A stretch of DNA of 64,000 bases from Billgrantia sulfidoxydans (lineage in GTDB: Bacteria; Pseudomonadota; Gammaproteobacteria; Pseudomonadales; Halomonadaceae), in contig NZ_CP053381.1 of the NCBI RefSeq assembly GCF_017868775.1, forward strand, positions 186,001 to 250,000. Reading direction: 5' to 3'. This document shows positions 52,697-61,740 of the stretch, piece by piece. The translations under genes and the position numbers were made by a program. The notes beneath the pieces were generated by a model that saw nothing but the letters and a program-made list of their open reading frames with translations, did not search any database and was not told the DNA's origin. The stretch's first letter is position 1. Each line of letters opens with the position of its first letter.

Positions 52697-52896
52697 TTTT
52701 TTCCTCTAGTGAGGCATTTTTCAGCTTTGTTTCGTAGCGGACTACGACACGGCACTACCCAATCTCATTCGCCCATGGCCCATGAGCTCTCAACCTTGCG
52801 CTATGCACATGCAGCTTCTTGATGCCGGTCATGACAGTGAGGCGTCGATGGGCGCACAATTGGCAATGTCCTAGCGTTCATGTCGGATATTGCCTC

Positions 52897-54105
52897 ATGC
52901 CTCTCCTTTCTGCGCTCCGTTATCAATGCCCGTCCAGCCTGCCCATCGCGCGGCTGGCCTTCCGTCCCTTCTTCCTGCTGGCGTCGCTGTTCAGCGTGCT
53001 GGCGATGGTGGTGTGGTTCGCGTTCTGGCACGGCGACATCCTGCTGCGGCCCCACGGCGGGCTGATGTGGTGGCACCAGCACGAGATGCTGTTCGGCTTC
53101 GGCGCCGCCGTGGTGGCCGGCTTCCTGCTCACTGCGGTGCAGAACTGGACCGGTCGCAGGAGCATCAGCGGCGCCCCTCTGCTCGGCCTGGTGGCGCTGT
53201 GGCTGGCGGCGCGGCTGCTGCTGGCGTACCCCTCTGGCCTGCCGGCATGGCTGCTGGCGAGCGTCGACCTGGCGTTCCTGCCGCTGGCCGCGCTGATCAT
53301 GGCGCGCCTGGTACTGGCAGCGAAGCTGTGGCGCAACCTGATGTTCGTGCCAGTGCTGCTGCTGCTGGCCACGGCCAACCTGGCGATGCATGTGGGCGTT
53401 GCCCAGGGCAAGCTCGAGCTGATCCGCGAGGGCGCCTACCTGGCCGTGCTGCTGATCGCCGTGCTGATGGTGCTGCTGGGCGGCCGGGTGATTCCCTTCT
53501 TCACCTCGCGCAAGCTGGGGCGGCCGCAGCCGGCGCCGATTCCGTCGCTGGAGAAGCTGACCCTGGGGTCGTTGCTGGCGGTGGTGCTGCTGCAGCTGCT
53601 GACGCTGGGCGGCGTGGCGGTGCCCGAGGCGCTACATGCGGCGGCGATGCTGGTGGCCGCGGTGGCAGGTGTAATGCGCCTGGCGCGCTGGGAAGGGCAC
53701 CGCACGCTGCACGAGCCGCTGCTATGGGGGCTCCACCTGAGCTATGCCTTCGTGCCGGTCGGCCTGGCGATGTGGGCCATGGCGCTGCTGGGGGCGTTTC
53801 GCGTCGAACTGGCGGTGCACGCCCTGGCCATCGGCGGCATCGGCTCCATGATGCTGGCGATGATGGCGCGGGTGTCGCTCGGCCATACCGGGCGTACCAT
53901 TCGCACCCTGCCGGGCATCGGCGTGGGGCTGGGCCTGATGTTCGCCGCCGCCCTGTTGCGCTCGCCGGTGCTCGCCGCCTTCCCACAGATCACCCACTGG
54001 GTCTACAACCTGAGCATCCTGTTCTGGTGCATCGCCTATCTCATCTTCCTGTTTCACTATACGCTGCCGCTATTGCGTGCCCGTGTGGACGGGCAGGAGG
54101 GATAG
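52897..54105 (+). CDS. nnrS: NnrS family membrane heme/copper protein
   Basis: This 402-residue integral membrane protein with about twelve helices belongs to NnrS, which protects against nitrosative stress and is found with denitrification genes. It starts IARLAFRPFFLLASLFSVLA, with GGLMWWHQHEMLFGFG near 55 and GRVIPFFTSRKL near 200, where histidines and a Gly-Arg motif are conserved. I use ATG 52897 (MPLLSALRYQCPSS); the ribosome site is weak. The gene is followed 13 bases later by a SirB2-like gene. Confidence 0.9.
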   Translation: MPLLSALRYQCPSSLPIARLAFRPFFLLASLFSVLAMVVWFAFWHGDILLRPHGGLMWWHQHEMLFGFGAAVVAGFLLTAVQNWTGRRSISGAPLLGLVALWLAARLLLAYPSGLPAWLLASVDLAFLPLAALIMARLVLAAKLWRNLMFVPVLLLLATANLAMHVGVAQGKLELIREGAYLAVLLIAVLMVLLGGRVIPFFTSRKLGRPQPAPIPSLEKLTLGSLLAVVLLQLLTLGGVAVPEALHAAAMLVAAVAGVMRLARWEGHRTLHEPLLWGLHLSYAFVPVGLAMWAMALLGAFRVELAVHALAIGGIGSMMLAMMARVSLGHTGRTIRTLPGIGVGLGLMFAAALLRSPVLAAFPQITHWVYNLSILFWCIAYLIFLFHYTLPLLRARVDGQEG

Positions 54106-54118
54106 ACGGAGCCAGTCG

Positions 54119-54511
54119 ATGATCGAACACTACGCCCTGATCAAGCACCTGCACATGACCACCGCGGTGCTGAGCATTACCTTCTTCCTCGTACGCGCCT
54201 GGTGGTCGGTGCGCGAGGTCACGCTGCTCCAGCGGCGTTGGGTCAGGATCCTGCCCCACGTCAATGACACCCTGCTGCTGGTGCTCGGTCTCACGCTGAT
54301 GGTCATGCTCTCGCTGTGGCCGCAGCAGCACCCGTGGCTCGCCGCCAAGCTGCTGGCGCTGCTCGGCTACATCCTGCTCGGCACGGTGGCGATCAAGCGC
54401 GGTCGTACGCCCATGACCCGTGGCCTGGCGGCCTTGGCCGCGGTGGTGGTCTTCTGCTACATGCTGGGGGCTGCCGTGACCAAGGAGGCGCTGTTCTTTT
54501 TGCCGAACTAG
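54119..54511 (+). CDS. SirB2-family membrane protein
   Basis: This 130-residue protein has four membrane helices and starts MIEHYALIKHLHMTTAVLSI, with the conserved histidines of the SirB2 family. Its role is not established. It follows nnrS by 13 bases and is probably in the same unit. It ends before an independent gene at 54608. Confidence 0.8.
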   Translation: MIEHYALIKHLHMTTAVLSITFFLVRAWWSVREVTLLQRRWVRILPHVNDTLLLVLGLTLMVMLSLWPQQHPWLAAKLLALLGYILLGTVAIKRGRTPMTRGLAALAAVVVFCYMLGAAVTKEALFFLPN

Positions 54512-54607
54512 GCAGTGTCTATAACTCGACGCACCTTTTCCTACCGGAACGACCTTCTATACTGAGTCGCACAAGGGAAACTCAGTCATAAGAATGAGGA
54601 CGGTAGC

Positions 54608-54928
54608 ATGTCACATCATGATCTTCCCTCCGGTGCCGGCAAGGTGGCCGACGACTACCCCGAGGTGTGGCGCGCCTACGCCTCGCTGGGCAAGGCGTGC
54701 GCCGAGGCCGGTCCGCTGGATGCCCGCACGCGGCGCCTGGTCAAGCTGGCGCTGTCCATCGGAGGCGGCTCCGAGGGGGCCGTGCACTCGCACATGCGTC
54801 GCGCCCTGGAGGAGGGCATCGAGCCCGAGGCGCTCAAGCAGGTGGCCATGCTGGCGATCCCCACCCTGGGGCTGCCGGCCGGGGTGGCGGCCTTGACCTG
54901 GATCGAGGACATCACCGACAGACGCTAG
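54608..54928 (+). CDS. Carboxymuconolactone decarboxylase-family (AhpD-like) protein
   Basis: This 106-residue helical protein (MSHHDLPSGAGKVADDYPEV) belongs to the CMD/AhpD superfamily, with GGGSEGAVHSHMRRALEEG in the core. The CxxC pair of AhpD peroxidases is absent, so thiol peroxidase activity is not expected. Function is unknown. Its own promoter may include TATACT near 54560. Confidence 0.75.
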   Translation: MSHHDLPSGAGKVADDYPEVWRAYASLGKACAEAGPLDARTRRLVKLALSIGGGSEGAVHSHMRRALEEGIEPEALKQVAMLAIPTLGLPAGVAALTWIEDITDRR

Positions 54929-55188
54929 GGAGCGGAGCCTGTCCATGAGCCTTTCTCCGCACGGCGGGCGCGTTGGCCCGACGTGCGACATTCGGACGCA
55001 GGCTGTTCAAACCCACTCATTTCGCCGCTTTCGTGCCTCTTCATCAGCACATTGACCGGCGTCAATGTCTGGCTCCGCTCGGAGCTGCTAATCTAAACAT
55101 GCATTACGGATGCATCTTTAAAGGTGGGACACGCCGGCCCCGGCTGCAGGTCCCGTAGGCAAGCCACAACTAGCAAGGGGGGATGGCC
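54929..55188. other. norC upstream region
   Basis: No gene is seen in this 260-base stretch. It contains the DNR box at 55052-55065 and the norC leader ending in a GGGGGG ribosome site. Confidence 0.6.
55052..55065. promoter_or_regulatory. DNR/ANR box upstream of norC
   Basis: TTGAC-CGGC-GTCAA is a full palindrome with N4 spacing, 123 bases before norC. NO-responsive Dnr control of norCB is well known in pseudomonads. Confidence 0.75.
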
Positions 55189-55641
55189 ATGACCGAAGGC
55201 CTCACCAAGGCGGCGGCCCGCAATATCTTCTATGGCGGTTCGCTGTTCTTCTTCCTGTTGTTCACCGCACTGACGGCGCACAGCCACTGGTACATGGTGA
55301 CCAAGTCCACCGACAAAGGGGGGCTCACCGAGTCCGTCGAACTCGGCAAGCACGTGTGGGAAGAGAACATGTGCATCAACTGCCACAGCATCATGGGTGA
55401 GGGCGCCTACTTCGCTCCCGAACTGGCCAACGTATGGGAGCGCTACGGCGGCCACACCAACCCGGAGGGCGCACGCATGGCCATAACTGCCTGGATGCGC
55501 GCCCAGCCGACCGGAGCACCGGGGCGTCGCCAGATGCCGTACTTCGACCTGACCGACGAGGAGATGACCGCCCTGATCGATTTCCTCGAGTGGACCGATT
55601 CCATCGACGACCAGAACTGGCCCCCGCACCCCGCCGGCTGA
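55189..55641 (+). CDS. norC: Nitric oxide reductase cytochrome c subunit NorC
   Basis: This 150-residue membrane-anchored cytochrome c passes electrons to NorB. One N-terminal helix (about 12-30) precedes a heme site CINCH at Cys62, Cys65 and His66, with a Met ligand in RRQMPYF. ATG 55189 has a GGGGGG site six bases upstream; ATG 55183, two codons earlier, lies directly against that site. norB follows by 38 bases. Confidence 0.95.
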   Translation: MTEGLTKAAARNIFYGGSLFFFLLFTALTAHSHWYMVTKSTDKGGLTESVELGKHVWEENMCINCHSIMGEGAYFAPELANVWERYGGHTNPEGARMAITAWMRAQPTGAPGRRQMPYFDLTDEEMTALIDFLEWTDSIDDQNWPPHPAG

Positions 55642-55679
55642 TGCGGTGAATCCGGGTTGAGGCAAGGAGAACGAATACG

Positions 55680-57026
55680 ATGAAATACGAAACCCAGAAG
55701 GTGGCCCTGCCATTCTTCGCCGTGGCCATGGCCCTGTTCGCTCTGCAGATCGTCTTCGGTCTGCTGGCGGCGACCGTCTATGTGTCCCCCCACTTCCTGG
55801 CCGAGTTGATGCCGTTCAACATCATGCGCGTCAGCCATACCAACTTGCTGATCGTGTGGCTGTTGATCGGCTTCATGGGCTGCACCTACTACCTGATGCC
55901 GGAAGAGGCCGAGCAGGAGATCCACAGCCCCGGCCTGGCCTACCTGCAGCTGGCGATTTTCGCCTTCGCCGGCGCGGCGGCCCTGGTCGGCTACCAGTTC
56001 GGCATCCACGAGGGACGCGAATTCCTCGAGCAGCCGTTCTGGATCAAGGTGCTGATCACCATCTCGTACCTGATCTTCCTGTTCAACACCAGCATGACCC
56101 TGCTCAAGGGGCGTAAGACGGCGATCAACCTGGTGCTGATGCTGGGCCTGTGGCTGGCGGCGGTATTCTGGCTGTTCGCCTTTTACAACCCCTCCAACCT
56201 GGCGGTGGACAAGCTCTACTGGTGGTGGGTCGTGCACCTGTGGGTCGAGGGCGTGTGGGAGCTGATCATGGCCTCGCTGCTCGGCTACCTGCTGATCAAG
56301 ATGTCCGGCGTCGACCGCGAGGTCATCGAGAAGTGGCTCTACGTCATCGTCGGGCTGTCGCTGTTCTCCGGCCTGCTGGGCACCGGTCACCACTACTACT
56401 GGATCGGCGCGCCGAGCTACTGGCAGCCCATCGGCAGCATCTTTTCGACGCTCGAGGTGATCCCGTTCTTCGCCATGGTGGTGTTCGCCTTCTACATGTT
56501 CTGGAAGGGCAGCCGTAACCATCCCAACAAGGCGGCCATGCTGTGGGCACTGGGCTGCCCGACCATCGCCTTCTTCGGTGCCGGCGTGTGGGGCTTCATG
56601 CACACCCTGTCGTTCATCAACTACTACACCCACGGCACCCAGCTTACCGCCGCGCACGGCCACCTGGCCTTCTACGGCGCCTACGTGATGCTGATCCTCG
56701 GTGTGATCACCTACGCCATGCCGCAGATCCGTCGCAGCCAGCCGTACAACCAGGTGCTGAACATGTGGGGCTTCTGGATCATGACCTCGGCCATGTGCTT
56801 CATGACCTTCACCCTGACCTTCGCCGGTGTGGTGCAGACGCACCTGCAGCGGGTGCTGGGCATGAACTACATGCAGGTGCAGAGCCAGCTCGACCTGTTC
56901 TTCATCATGCGCCTGGGTACCGGCGTGGCCGTGACCATCGCCGCGGTGATGCTGATCTACTCGTTCTTCGGTCCCGCACGCGAGCAAGTGCCCGCTTCCA
57001 GCCGGCCGCTGGCCGCTACCGAGTGA
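55680..57026 (+). CDS. norB: Nitric oxide reductase large subunit NorB
   Basis: This 448-residue heme-copper-oxidase-family protein reduces NO to N2O at a heme b3-nonheme iron centre. Twelve helices are visible, with conserved histidine motifs NIMRVSHTNLLIVWL, HLWVEGVWELIMAS, GTGHHYYWIG and TAAHGHLAFYGAYV. It depends on NorC as electron donor (cNor type). It belongs to the norC-norB-norQ-norD unit. Confidence 0.96.
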   Translation: MKYETQKVALPFFAVAMALFALQIVFGLLAATVYVSPHFLAELMPFNIMRVSHTNLLIVWLLIGFMGCTYYLMPEEAEQEIHSPGLAYLQLAIFAFAGAAALVGYQFGIHEGREFLEQPFWIKVLITISYLIFLFNTSMTLLKGRKTAINLVLMLGLWLAAVFWLFAFYNPSNLAVDKLYWWWVVHLWVEGVWELIMASLLGYLLIKMSGVDREVIEKWLYVIVGLSLFSGLLGTGHHYYWIGAPSYWQPIGSIFSTLEVIPFFAMVVFAFYMFWKGSRNHPNKAAMLWALGCPTIAFFGAGVWGFMHTLSFINYYTHGTQLTAAHGHLAFYGAYVMLILGVITYAMPQIRRSQPYNQVLNMWGFWIMTSAMCFMTFTLTFAGVVQTHLQRVLGMNYMQVQSQLDLFFIMRLGTGVAVTIAAVMLIYSFFGPAREQVPASSRPLAATE

Positions 57027-57032
57027 CCGACG

Positions 57033-57062
57033 CTCGATGGGGCGCACAGGCGCCCCATCGAG
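57033..57062 (+). terminator. Strong hairpin between norB and norQ
   Basis: CTCGATGGGGCGC and GCGCCCCATCGAG form a perfect 13-bp stem with loop ACAG, six bases past the norB stop and 21 before norQ. There is no T tract. It may reduce expression of norQD relative to norCB or protect the norCB mRNA end. Confidence 0.6.
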
Positions 57063-57083
57063 CCTTCCCCAGGAGTGACGCCC

Positions 57084-57899
57084 ATGTCCCATATCGCTAC
57101 CGCTTCCGCTCAAAAGTTCGAGCAGGAGCTGCCCTACTACGAGCCGGTCGGCAACGAGTGCGCCCTGTTCGAGCAGGCCTACCAGCAGCGCCTGCCGCTG
57201 CTGCTCAAGGGACCGACTGGCTGCGGCAAGACGCGCTTCGTCAGCCACATGGCGGCGAAGCTCGGCCGGCCGCTGTTCACCGTGTCATGTCATGACGACC
57301 TGACCGCCGCCGACCTCACCGGCCGCTACCTGCTGCAGGGCGGCGAGACACGCTGGGTCGACGGTCCGCTGACCCGCGCCGTGCGCGAGGGCGGCATCTG
57401 CTACCTCGACGAGGTGGTCGAGGCGCGCAAGGACGTTACCGTGGTGCTGCACCCGCTGACCGACGACCGCCGGCTGCTGCCGCTGGAACGCACCGGCGAG
57501 CTGCTCGAGGCACCCGACGATTTCATGCTGGTGGTCTCCTACAACCCCGGCTACCAGCACATCCTCAAGTCGCTCAAGCCAAGCACCCGCCAACGCTTCG
57601 TGGCGATGTCGTTCGATTTCCCGCCGCCCAAGGTGGAGTGCGAGATCGTCGCCCGCGAGAGCGGCCTGGCGTTCGATCGCTGTGCCGCGCTGGTCAACCT
57701 GGCCGCTAGCCTGCGCGCCATGAAGGGGCAAGACTTGGAGGAGGGCGTCTCCACGCGCCTGCTGGTCTACTGCGCCACGCTGATCAACGCCGGCATGCCG
57801 ATCCTCGATGCCGCCTGCGCCACCCTCGTCGAGCCACTGTCGGACGACCAGGACGTGCAGCAGGGCTTGATGGAAGCGATCAAGGCCACCTTTGGTTAA
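57084..57899 (+). CDS. norQ: NorQ, MoxR-type AAA+ ATPase for NO reductase
   Basis: This 271-residue AAA+ ATPase acts with NorD to insert the nonheme iron or otherwise activate NorCB. Walker A GPTGCGKTRF is near residue 40 and Walker B ICYLDEVVEAR near 105. The start is ATG 57084 (MSHIATASAQKF), with AGGAG upstream; the GTG at 57075 lies within the ribosome site. It follows the norB hairpin. Confidence 0.93.
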   Translation: MSHIATASAQKFEQELPYYEPVGNECALFEQAYQQRLPLLLKGPTGCGKTRFVSHMAAKLGRPLFTVSCHDDLTAADLTGRYLLQGGETRWVDGPLTRAVREGGICYLDEVVEARKDVTVVLHPLTDDRRLLPLERTGELLEAPDDFMLVVSYNPGYQHILKSLKPSTRQRFVAMSFDFPPPKVECEIVARESGLAFDRCAALVNLAASLRAMKGQDLEEGVSTRLLVYCATLINAGMPILDAACATLVEPLSDDQDVQQGLMEAIKATFG

Positions 57900-58155
57900 C
57901 CACACTGTTGCCGCGTCACTGGATGATCGGTACCTGCCCACGCGAGGGGCGCCGGGGGCAGGCCAAAGAGGAGGTCCTACGCAGGGGTGAGGAGCACTGC
58001 TCCGAACGGGCTGGCCATGGACGGCCAGCACCGGCCCTGCAAGCGAAGCAGGACGCGAGAGCGACGCAGGGCGTAGGTAGCGTACAAGGATGTATTCACA
58101 GCGCCTCCTCGACGGCCTGCCGCCGGATCAGCCCCGACTATTTGCCCAGGAGACG
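57900..58155. repeat. Intergenic repeat-like element between norQ and norD
   Basis: This 256-base stretch separates norQ and norD, which are usually close. It holds the inverted repeat GGCTGGCCATGGACGGCCAGC (split: GGCTGGCC, ATGGAC, GGCCAGC) and the segment ACAAGGATGTATTCACAG followed by a GGC-rich end. It looks like a dispersed noncoding repeat of the kind found in Halomonadaceae intergenic DNA. I found no second full copy in this window. A frame reading through it into norD is not credible protein. Confidence 0.4.
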
Positions 58156-58159
58156 ATGC

Positions 58160-60103
58160 ATGCTGGACTTTCTTGAGGTCGAAGAATTCGTCGGTCGCCG
58201 CTGGCATCGCTGGGCCTCCAGTGCGGCCAGCTACCCCGACCACCCCGAGGCCGCCGTACGCCTCGACGACCTACGTACACGGCTCGGCGTGTTCTTCCGC
58301 TGCGGCGGCGGCGAGGCCGGCGTCGAAGTGGCGGCGATAGCCCGGCGCAACTCCAGCCACCGCCTGTCGCTGCGCCAGCGCCTCGGCCTGGACGAGGAGC
58401 CGCTGGATCAGGCCCGCCGCGACGAGGAGCACCTACTGCTGCCGCCGCGCATCGCCGTTTTTCCCGAAGCCGAACTCAACCGCGACCTCTATATCTGGCT
58501 GACCGCCTACCTCGCCCTGGGCGAGCTTCCGACCCGGCTCGACGACCCGCTGCAGCGCGACCTGCAGGCACTGCGCCTGGCGCGCCAAACCACCCAGGCG
58601 GTGCTCGAGCGCTTCCCGGGCCTGACCGAACGCTATGCCCGCCTGTGCCAGGCGCTGCTCGCGGTGCGGCCCCAGCGCAAGCGCCTGCCGCCCATGGAGG
58701 CCGCGCTCGAATCGACCCTGCTCGCCCAGCTGGGGGGCCCGGTGCCTCAGGCGGGCTGGCCGCTCGCCATGCACGATGCCATTCTCGATCCGAGTCTTCC
58801 GCTGGACGACTTCCGCGCCCCGCGCGGCTATCGCCCGCCGCTGCCGGTGCCGTTGTGGGGCGACGTGGTGGCGCTGGGCACCCGCGATGGCGAACGCGAG
58901 GCCCTTGATGACGATGCCGATGTTGCCGTGCGGCGCGACCAGCAGGCCGACGACGGCGGCAAACGCAAGGCCGAGCGCCGCGAACAGGACCAGGCCGACC
59001 GCGACGACCCGCTGATGCTCAACGCCTCGGAGAAGATGCTCTCCTGGGCCGAGATGGTGAACCTCAACCGTCACGTCGAGGACGAGGAGGAGGAGACGGC
59101 CAAGGAGGCCGCCGACCAGATCGACGAGATCGTGCTCAGCCCCAACCGCAAGCAGGCCGCCTCGCGGCTCAAGCTCGACCTCGACCTGGCCCCCGACGAA
59201 GCCAGCGGCGGGCGCCTGAGCGGGCGCCACACCTACCCCGAGTGGCACCACCGCAAGCAGATCTACCTGCCCGACCACTGCGTGGTCTTGAGCGACGTGC
59301 AGAGCGAGGAGGGCGAGCAGTGGGAGCCCGACGAGGCCACGCGACGCCGCATCCGCAAGGTACGCCGCGAATTCGAGGCGTTGCGCCCGCGGCGCGAGAT
59401 CCTGCGCGGCCAGCTCGACGGCACCGAACTCGACATGGACGCGGTGATCCGCTCGCGCTGCGACCTGGCGGCCACCGGCGAGTCGAGCGACCGGCTCTAC
59501 CTGGCGGCGCGGCAGCAGGCCCGCGATCTTGCCGTCTCGATCCTGATCGACGTCTCGCTTTCCACCGAGGCCTGGCTCGAGGACCGGCGCATCCTCGACG
59601 TCGAGAAAGAGGCGCTGCTGGTGCTGGGCCACGGCCTGGCCGGCTGCGGCGACGACTACGCCATACACTGCTTCACCTCGCATCGCCGCCACAAGGTGTG
59701 GGTCAATACGCTCAAGGGTTTCGACGAGCCCATGGGCGACCGGGTGGGCCGGCGCATCGCGGCGCTCAAGCCCGGCCACTACACGCGCATGGGGCCGGCG
59801 ATCCGCCACGTGACCCAGGAGCTCGCCAAGCGCCCCAACCGCCACCGGCTGCTGCTGGTGCTCACCGACGGCAAGCCCAACGACACCGACTACTACGAGG
59901 GGCGCTACGGCATCGAGGACACCCGCCGGGCGGTGCTCGAGGCGCGCCAGCAGGAGGTGCGGGTGTTCGGCGTCACCGTCGACAGCGAGGGGCACCGCTA
60001 CGTGCCGCACCTGTTCGGCCGCGGCAGCTACGCCATCGTCAACCGGCCCGAGCACCTGTCGCTGGCGCTACCGGGCATCTATCGTCAGATCATCGGTTCC
60101 TGA
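58160..60103 (+). CDS. norD: NorD, VWA-domain activation protein of NO reductase
   Basis: This 647-residue protein partners NorQ in maturing NO reductase. I start at ATG 58160 (MLDFLEVEEFVGRRWHRW), with AGGAG upstream, not at 57908. A C-terminal von Willebrand A domain (about 455-640) has the MIDAS-type SILIDVSLSTE and LVLTDGKPND motifs. The central region is acidic and low-complexity (VEDEEEETAKEAADQ). Confidence 0.93.
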   Translation: MLDFLEVEEFVGRRWHRWASSAASYPDHPEAAVRLDDLRTRLGVFFRCGGGEAGVEVAAIARRNSSHRLSLRQRLGLDEEPLDQARRDEEHLLLPPRIAVFPEAELNRDLYIWLTAYLALGELPTRLDDPLQRDLQALRLARQTTQAVLERFPGLTERYARLCQALLAVRPQRKRLPPMEAALESTLLAQLGGPVPQAGWPLAMHDAILDPSLPLDDFRAPRGYRPPLPVPLWGDVVALGTRDGEREALDDDADVAVRRDQQADDGGKRKAERREQDQADRDDPLMLNASEKMLSWAEMVNLNRHVEDEEEETAKEAADQIDEIVLSPNRKQAASRLKLDLDLAPDEASGGRLSGRHTYPEWHHRKQIYLPDHCVVLSDVQSEEGEQWEPDEATRRRIRKVRREFEALRPRREILRGQLDGTELDMDAVIRSRCDLAATGESSDRLYLAARQQARDLAVSILIDVSLSTEAWLEDRRILDVEKEALLVLGHGLAGCGDDYAIHCFTSHRRHKVWVNTLKGFDEPMGDRVGRRIAALKPGHYTRMGPAIRHVTQELAKRPNRHRLLLVLTDGKPNDTDYYEGRYGIEDTRRAVLEARQQEVRVFGVTVDSEGHRYVPHLFGRGSYAIVNRPEHLSLALPGIYRQIIGS

Positions 60104-60115
60104 GGAGGGATGACC

Positions 60116-60346
60116 ATGACCAACCCCCGTCTCGCCGTCGCCGTTGTCGTCGGGCTCGCCATCGGCCTGGCGGTGGTGCTGCCCATCGCCTGGCTGATCA
60201 ACAACCGCGACTGGGGCGTGGGCCTGATGCTCGCCGTGCCCTTCATCGTCTACGGGATGATGCGCCTGGCCCGCGTGCTCGAAGCCTGGGCACGCAACCC
60301 GCCGACGCTGCCGCACTCGTCGACTCGCGACCGGCCTCCCCGCTAG
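60116..60346 (+). CDS. Small membrane protein after norD
   Basis: This 76-residue protein has two hydrophobic helices (about 7-30 and 36-52) and a Pro/Ser/Arg-rich tail. I use ATG 60116 (MTNPRLAVAV), six bases after AGGAGG; ATG 60110 abuts that site. It follows norD by 12 bases and ends the operon. I do not recognise it; nor clusters often carry such small membrane proteins. Confidence 0.65.
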   Translation: MTNPRLAVAVVVGLAIGLAVVLPIAWLINNRDWGVGLMLAVPFIVYGMMRLARVLEAWARNPPTLPHSSTRDRPPR

Positions 60347-60368
60347 CGGCAAGCGAAAGCCAGTAACG

Positions 60369-60396
60369 CATCGCCCGGCCATTCGGCCGGGCGATG
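60369..60396. terminator. Convergent hairpin after the nor operon
   Basis: CATCGCCCGGCC and GGCCGGGCGATG form a perfect 12-bp stem around ATTC between convergent genes. It is probably a bidirectional terminator. Confidence 0.7.
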
Positions 60397-60416
60397 TCGT
60401 TCAGTTCCACTGCGGC

Positions 60417-60707
60417 TCAGATCAGCCGCGGCGCCGCGTAGCCGGCACCGATCAGCGTCAGCGTCAGCAGCACCAGCCCGACGAAGGTGCCCTTCCAGGC
60501 CGGCGTCGCCGCGCGCAGGTTGAGATAGACCATCAGCAGCCGCTGGGCCTTGAACCCGGTGGCGACCAGCACCAGCAGCGCCGAGGCCAGCGGCAGCGGC
60601 GCCCAGTTGGCCTGGTCCAGGCGCGCGGAGAACATCGCCACCAGCGTCAGCGTCATCAGCGTCAGCCAGGTGATGATCAAACGTCGGGTGCCGGGGAGTG
60701 CGGTCAT
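60417..60707 (-). CDS. norF: NorF-like small cytochrome oxidase subunit IV-family protein
   Basis: This 96-residue protein has three membrane helices and fits the cytochrome c oxidase subunit IV / NorF pattern (FKAQRLLMVYLNLRAAT near 55). It starts at ATG 60707 (MTALPGTRRLI), with GAGG upstream; the GTG at 60713 is rejected. It follows the norE-like gene by 21 bases. Such subunits raise Nor activity in some denitrifiers. Confidence 0.75.
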   Translation of the reverse strand: MTALPGTRRLIITWLTLMTLTLVAMFSARLDQANWAPLPLASALLVLVATGFKAQRLLMVYLNLRAATPAWKGTFVGLVLLTLTLIGAGYAAPRLI

Positions 60708-60728
60708 GGTCACCTCAGGAGAGAGCCT

Positions 60729-61310
60729 TCAGCGTAAGAGATAGACAAGCGGATAGAGCAGAATCCAGATCAGATCGACCATGTGCCAGAAGGCGGCCGC
60801 CGTCTCGACGTTCTCGGTCGAGGTGCGCCAGCTCACCAGCGCCAGCAGCCCCAGGCCGAACAGCACGTGGGCGAAGTGAAAGGCGGTCAGGCCGTAGTAG
60901 TAGCCGAAGAACAGGTGCGTCTCGGGGGTAATGCCGGCGGAGAACTTGCCCGCGTATTCGACGAGCTTGATGACGCAGAACAGCACCCCGAGCCCCATGC
61001 TCGCCGCCAGCCACTGCCGTGCCCGCCGGCGCCCGCCGGCGCTGATCGCCTCCACGGCGAGCGCCACGCACAGCCCGCTGGTGAGCAGCACCAGGGTATT
61101 GAGCCCGCCCATCAGCGGGTCGAGATTCTGCTGGGCGGCGTTGAAGCCGGCGACGTCGCCGGCGCGCTGCCAGGCATAGAGGGCGAAGAAGGCGGTGAAG
61201 ACCACCACCTCGCTGAGGATCAGCACCCACATCAGCGGGTTGCCGGGCAGCGCCGAGAGCGGCCCCCAGCCCGGGTTGGGCAGGGGGCGGGCGGGGCTGG
61301 CGTCAGTCAT
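60729..61310 (-). CDS. norE: NorE-like cytochrome oxidase subunit III-family protein
   Basis: This 193-residue protein has five membrane helices and subunit III signatures (WVLILSEVVVFTAFFALYAW near 28-47 and FHFAHVLFGLGLLALV near 143), the second with the family His. As part of a nor cluster it matches NorE, not a true oxidase. It overlaps the upstream membrane gene by 8 bases. Confidence 0.85.
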   Translation of the reverse strand: MTDASPARPLPNPGWGPLSALPGNPLMWVLILSEVVVFTAFFALYAWQRAGDVAGFNAAQQNLDPLMGGLNTLVLLTSGLCVALAVEAISAGGRRRARQWLAASMGLGVLFCVIKLVEYAGKFSAGITPETHLFFGYYYGLTAFHFAHVLFGLGLLALVSWRTSTENVETAAAFWHMVDLIWILLYPLVYLLR

Positions 61311-61740
61311 GCAGGCTCACGCGGGCGCCGCCGAGCCACAGGCTGCGCGGGGCGTCGATGGGGCGACCCGCCATCAGCCGATGGATGCCCACCCCACAGC
61401 GCCCCACCATCCAGATCAGGCAGGCGGTGAAGAAGGCGTAGCCCAGCGCCCAGGGCGCCCAGGCGGAGGCGCCGACCAGGCCCAGCACATGCCAGGCCGC
61501 CAGAAAGATCGCGGCGCCGACGATGCCCAGCCAAAAGGTGCGGATCTGGAACTGCAGGTGGGTAGCGACCCAGTCGGCTACGTGGCGCCGGCGCAGATGG
61601 GCCAGCAGCACGCCAACCGGGGCCGTGACCACGGCCAGGACGCTGCCGAGGAAGAGAATGTAGATCACCGCGGCGAGCTTGGTGCCGCGCTCGTCGGCCT
61701 GGGCTGCGCTCGGGGGGAAGGTCGCGGAATTCGAGGTCAT
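61303..61740 (-). CDS. DUF4870-like membrane protein in the norEF unit
   Basis: This 145-residue protein has about four membrane helices and starts MTSNSATFPPSAAQ at ATG 61740, with AGGAGG upstream. It resembles small DUF4870-type membrane proteins (HVADWVATHLQFQIRTFWLG). Its stop overlaps norE by 8 bases, so it is co-transcribed with norE and norF. Function is unknown. Confidence 0.65.
   Translation of the reverse strand: MTSNSATFPPSAAQADERGTKLAAVIYILFLGSVLAVVTAPVGVLLAHLRRRHVADWVATHLQFQIRTFWLGIVGAAIFLAAWHVLGLVGASAWAPWALGYAFFTACLIWMVGRCGVGIHRLMAGRPIDAPRSLWLGGARVSLHD

Noticed and set aside
57908-58159. N-terminal extension of norD by 84 codons
   Set aside because: The added residues have no family match and cover the repeat-like gap; the ATG at 58160 has a proper AGGAG site and matches the family start.
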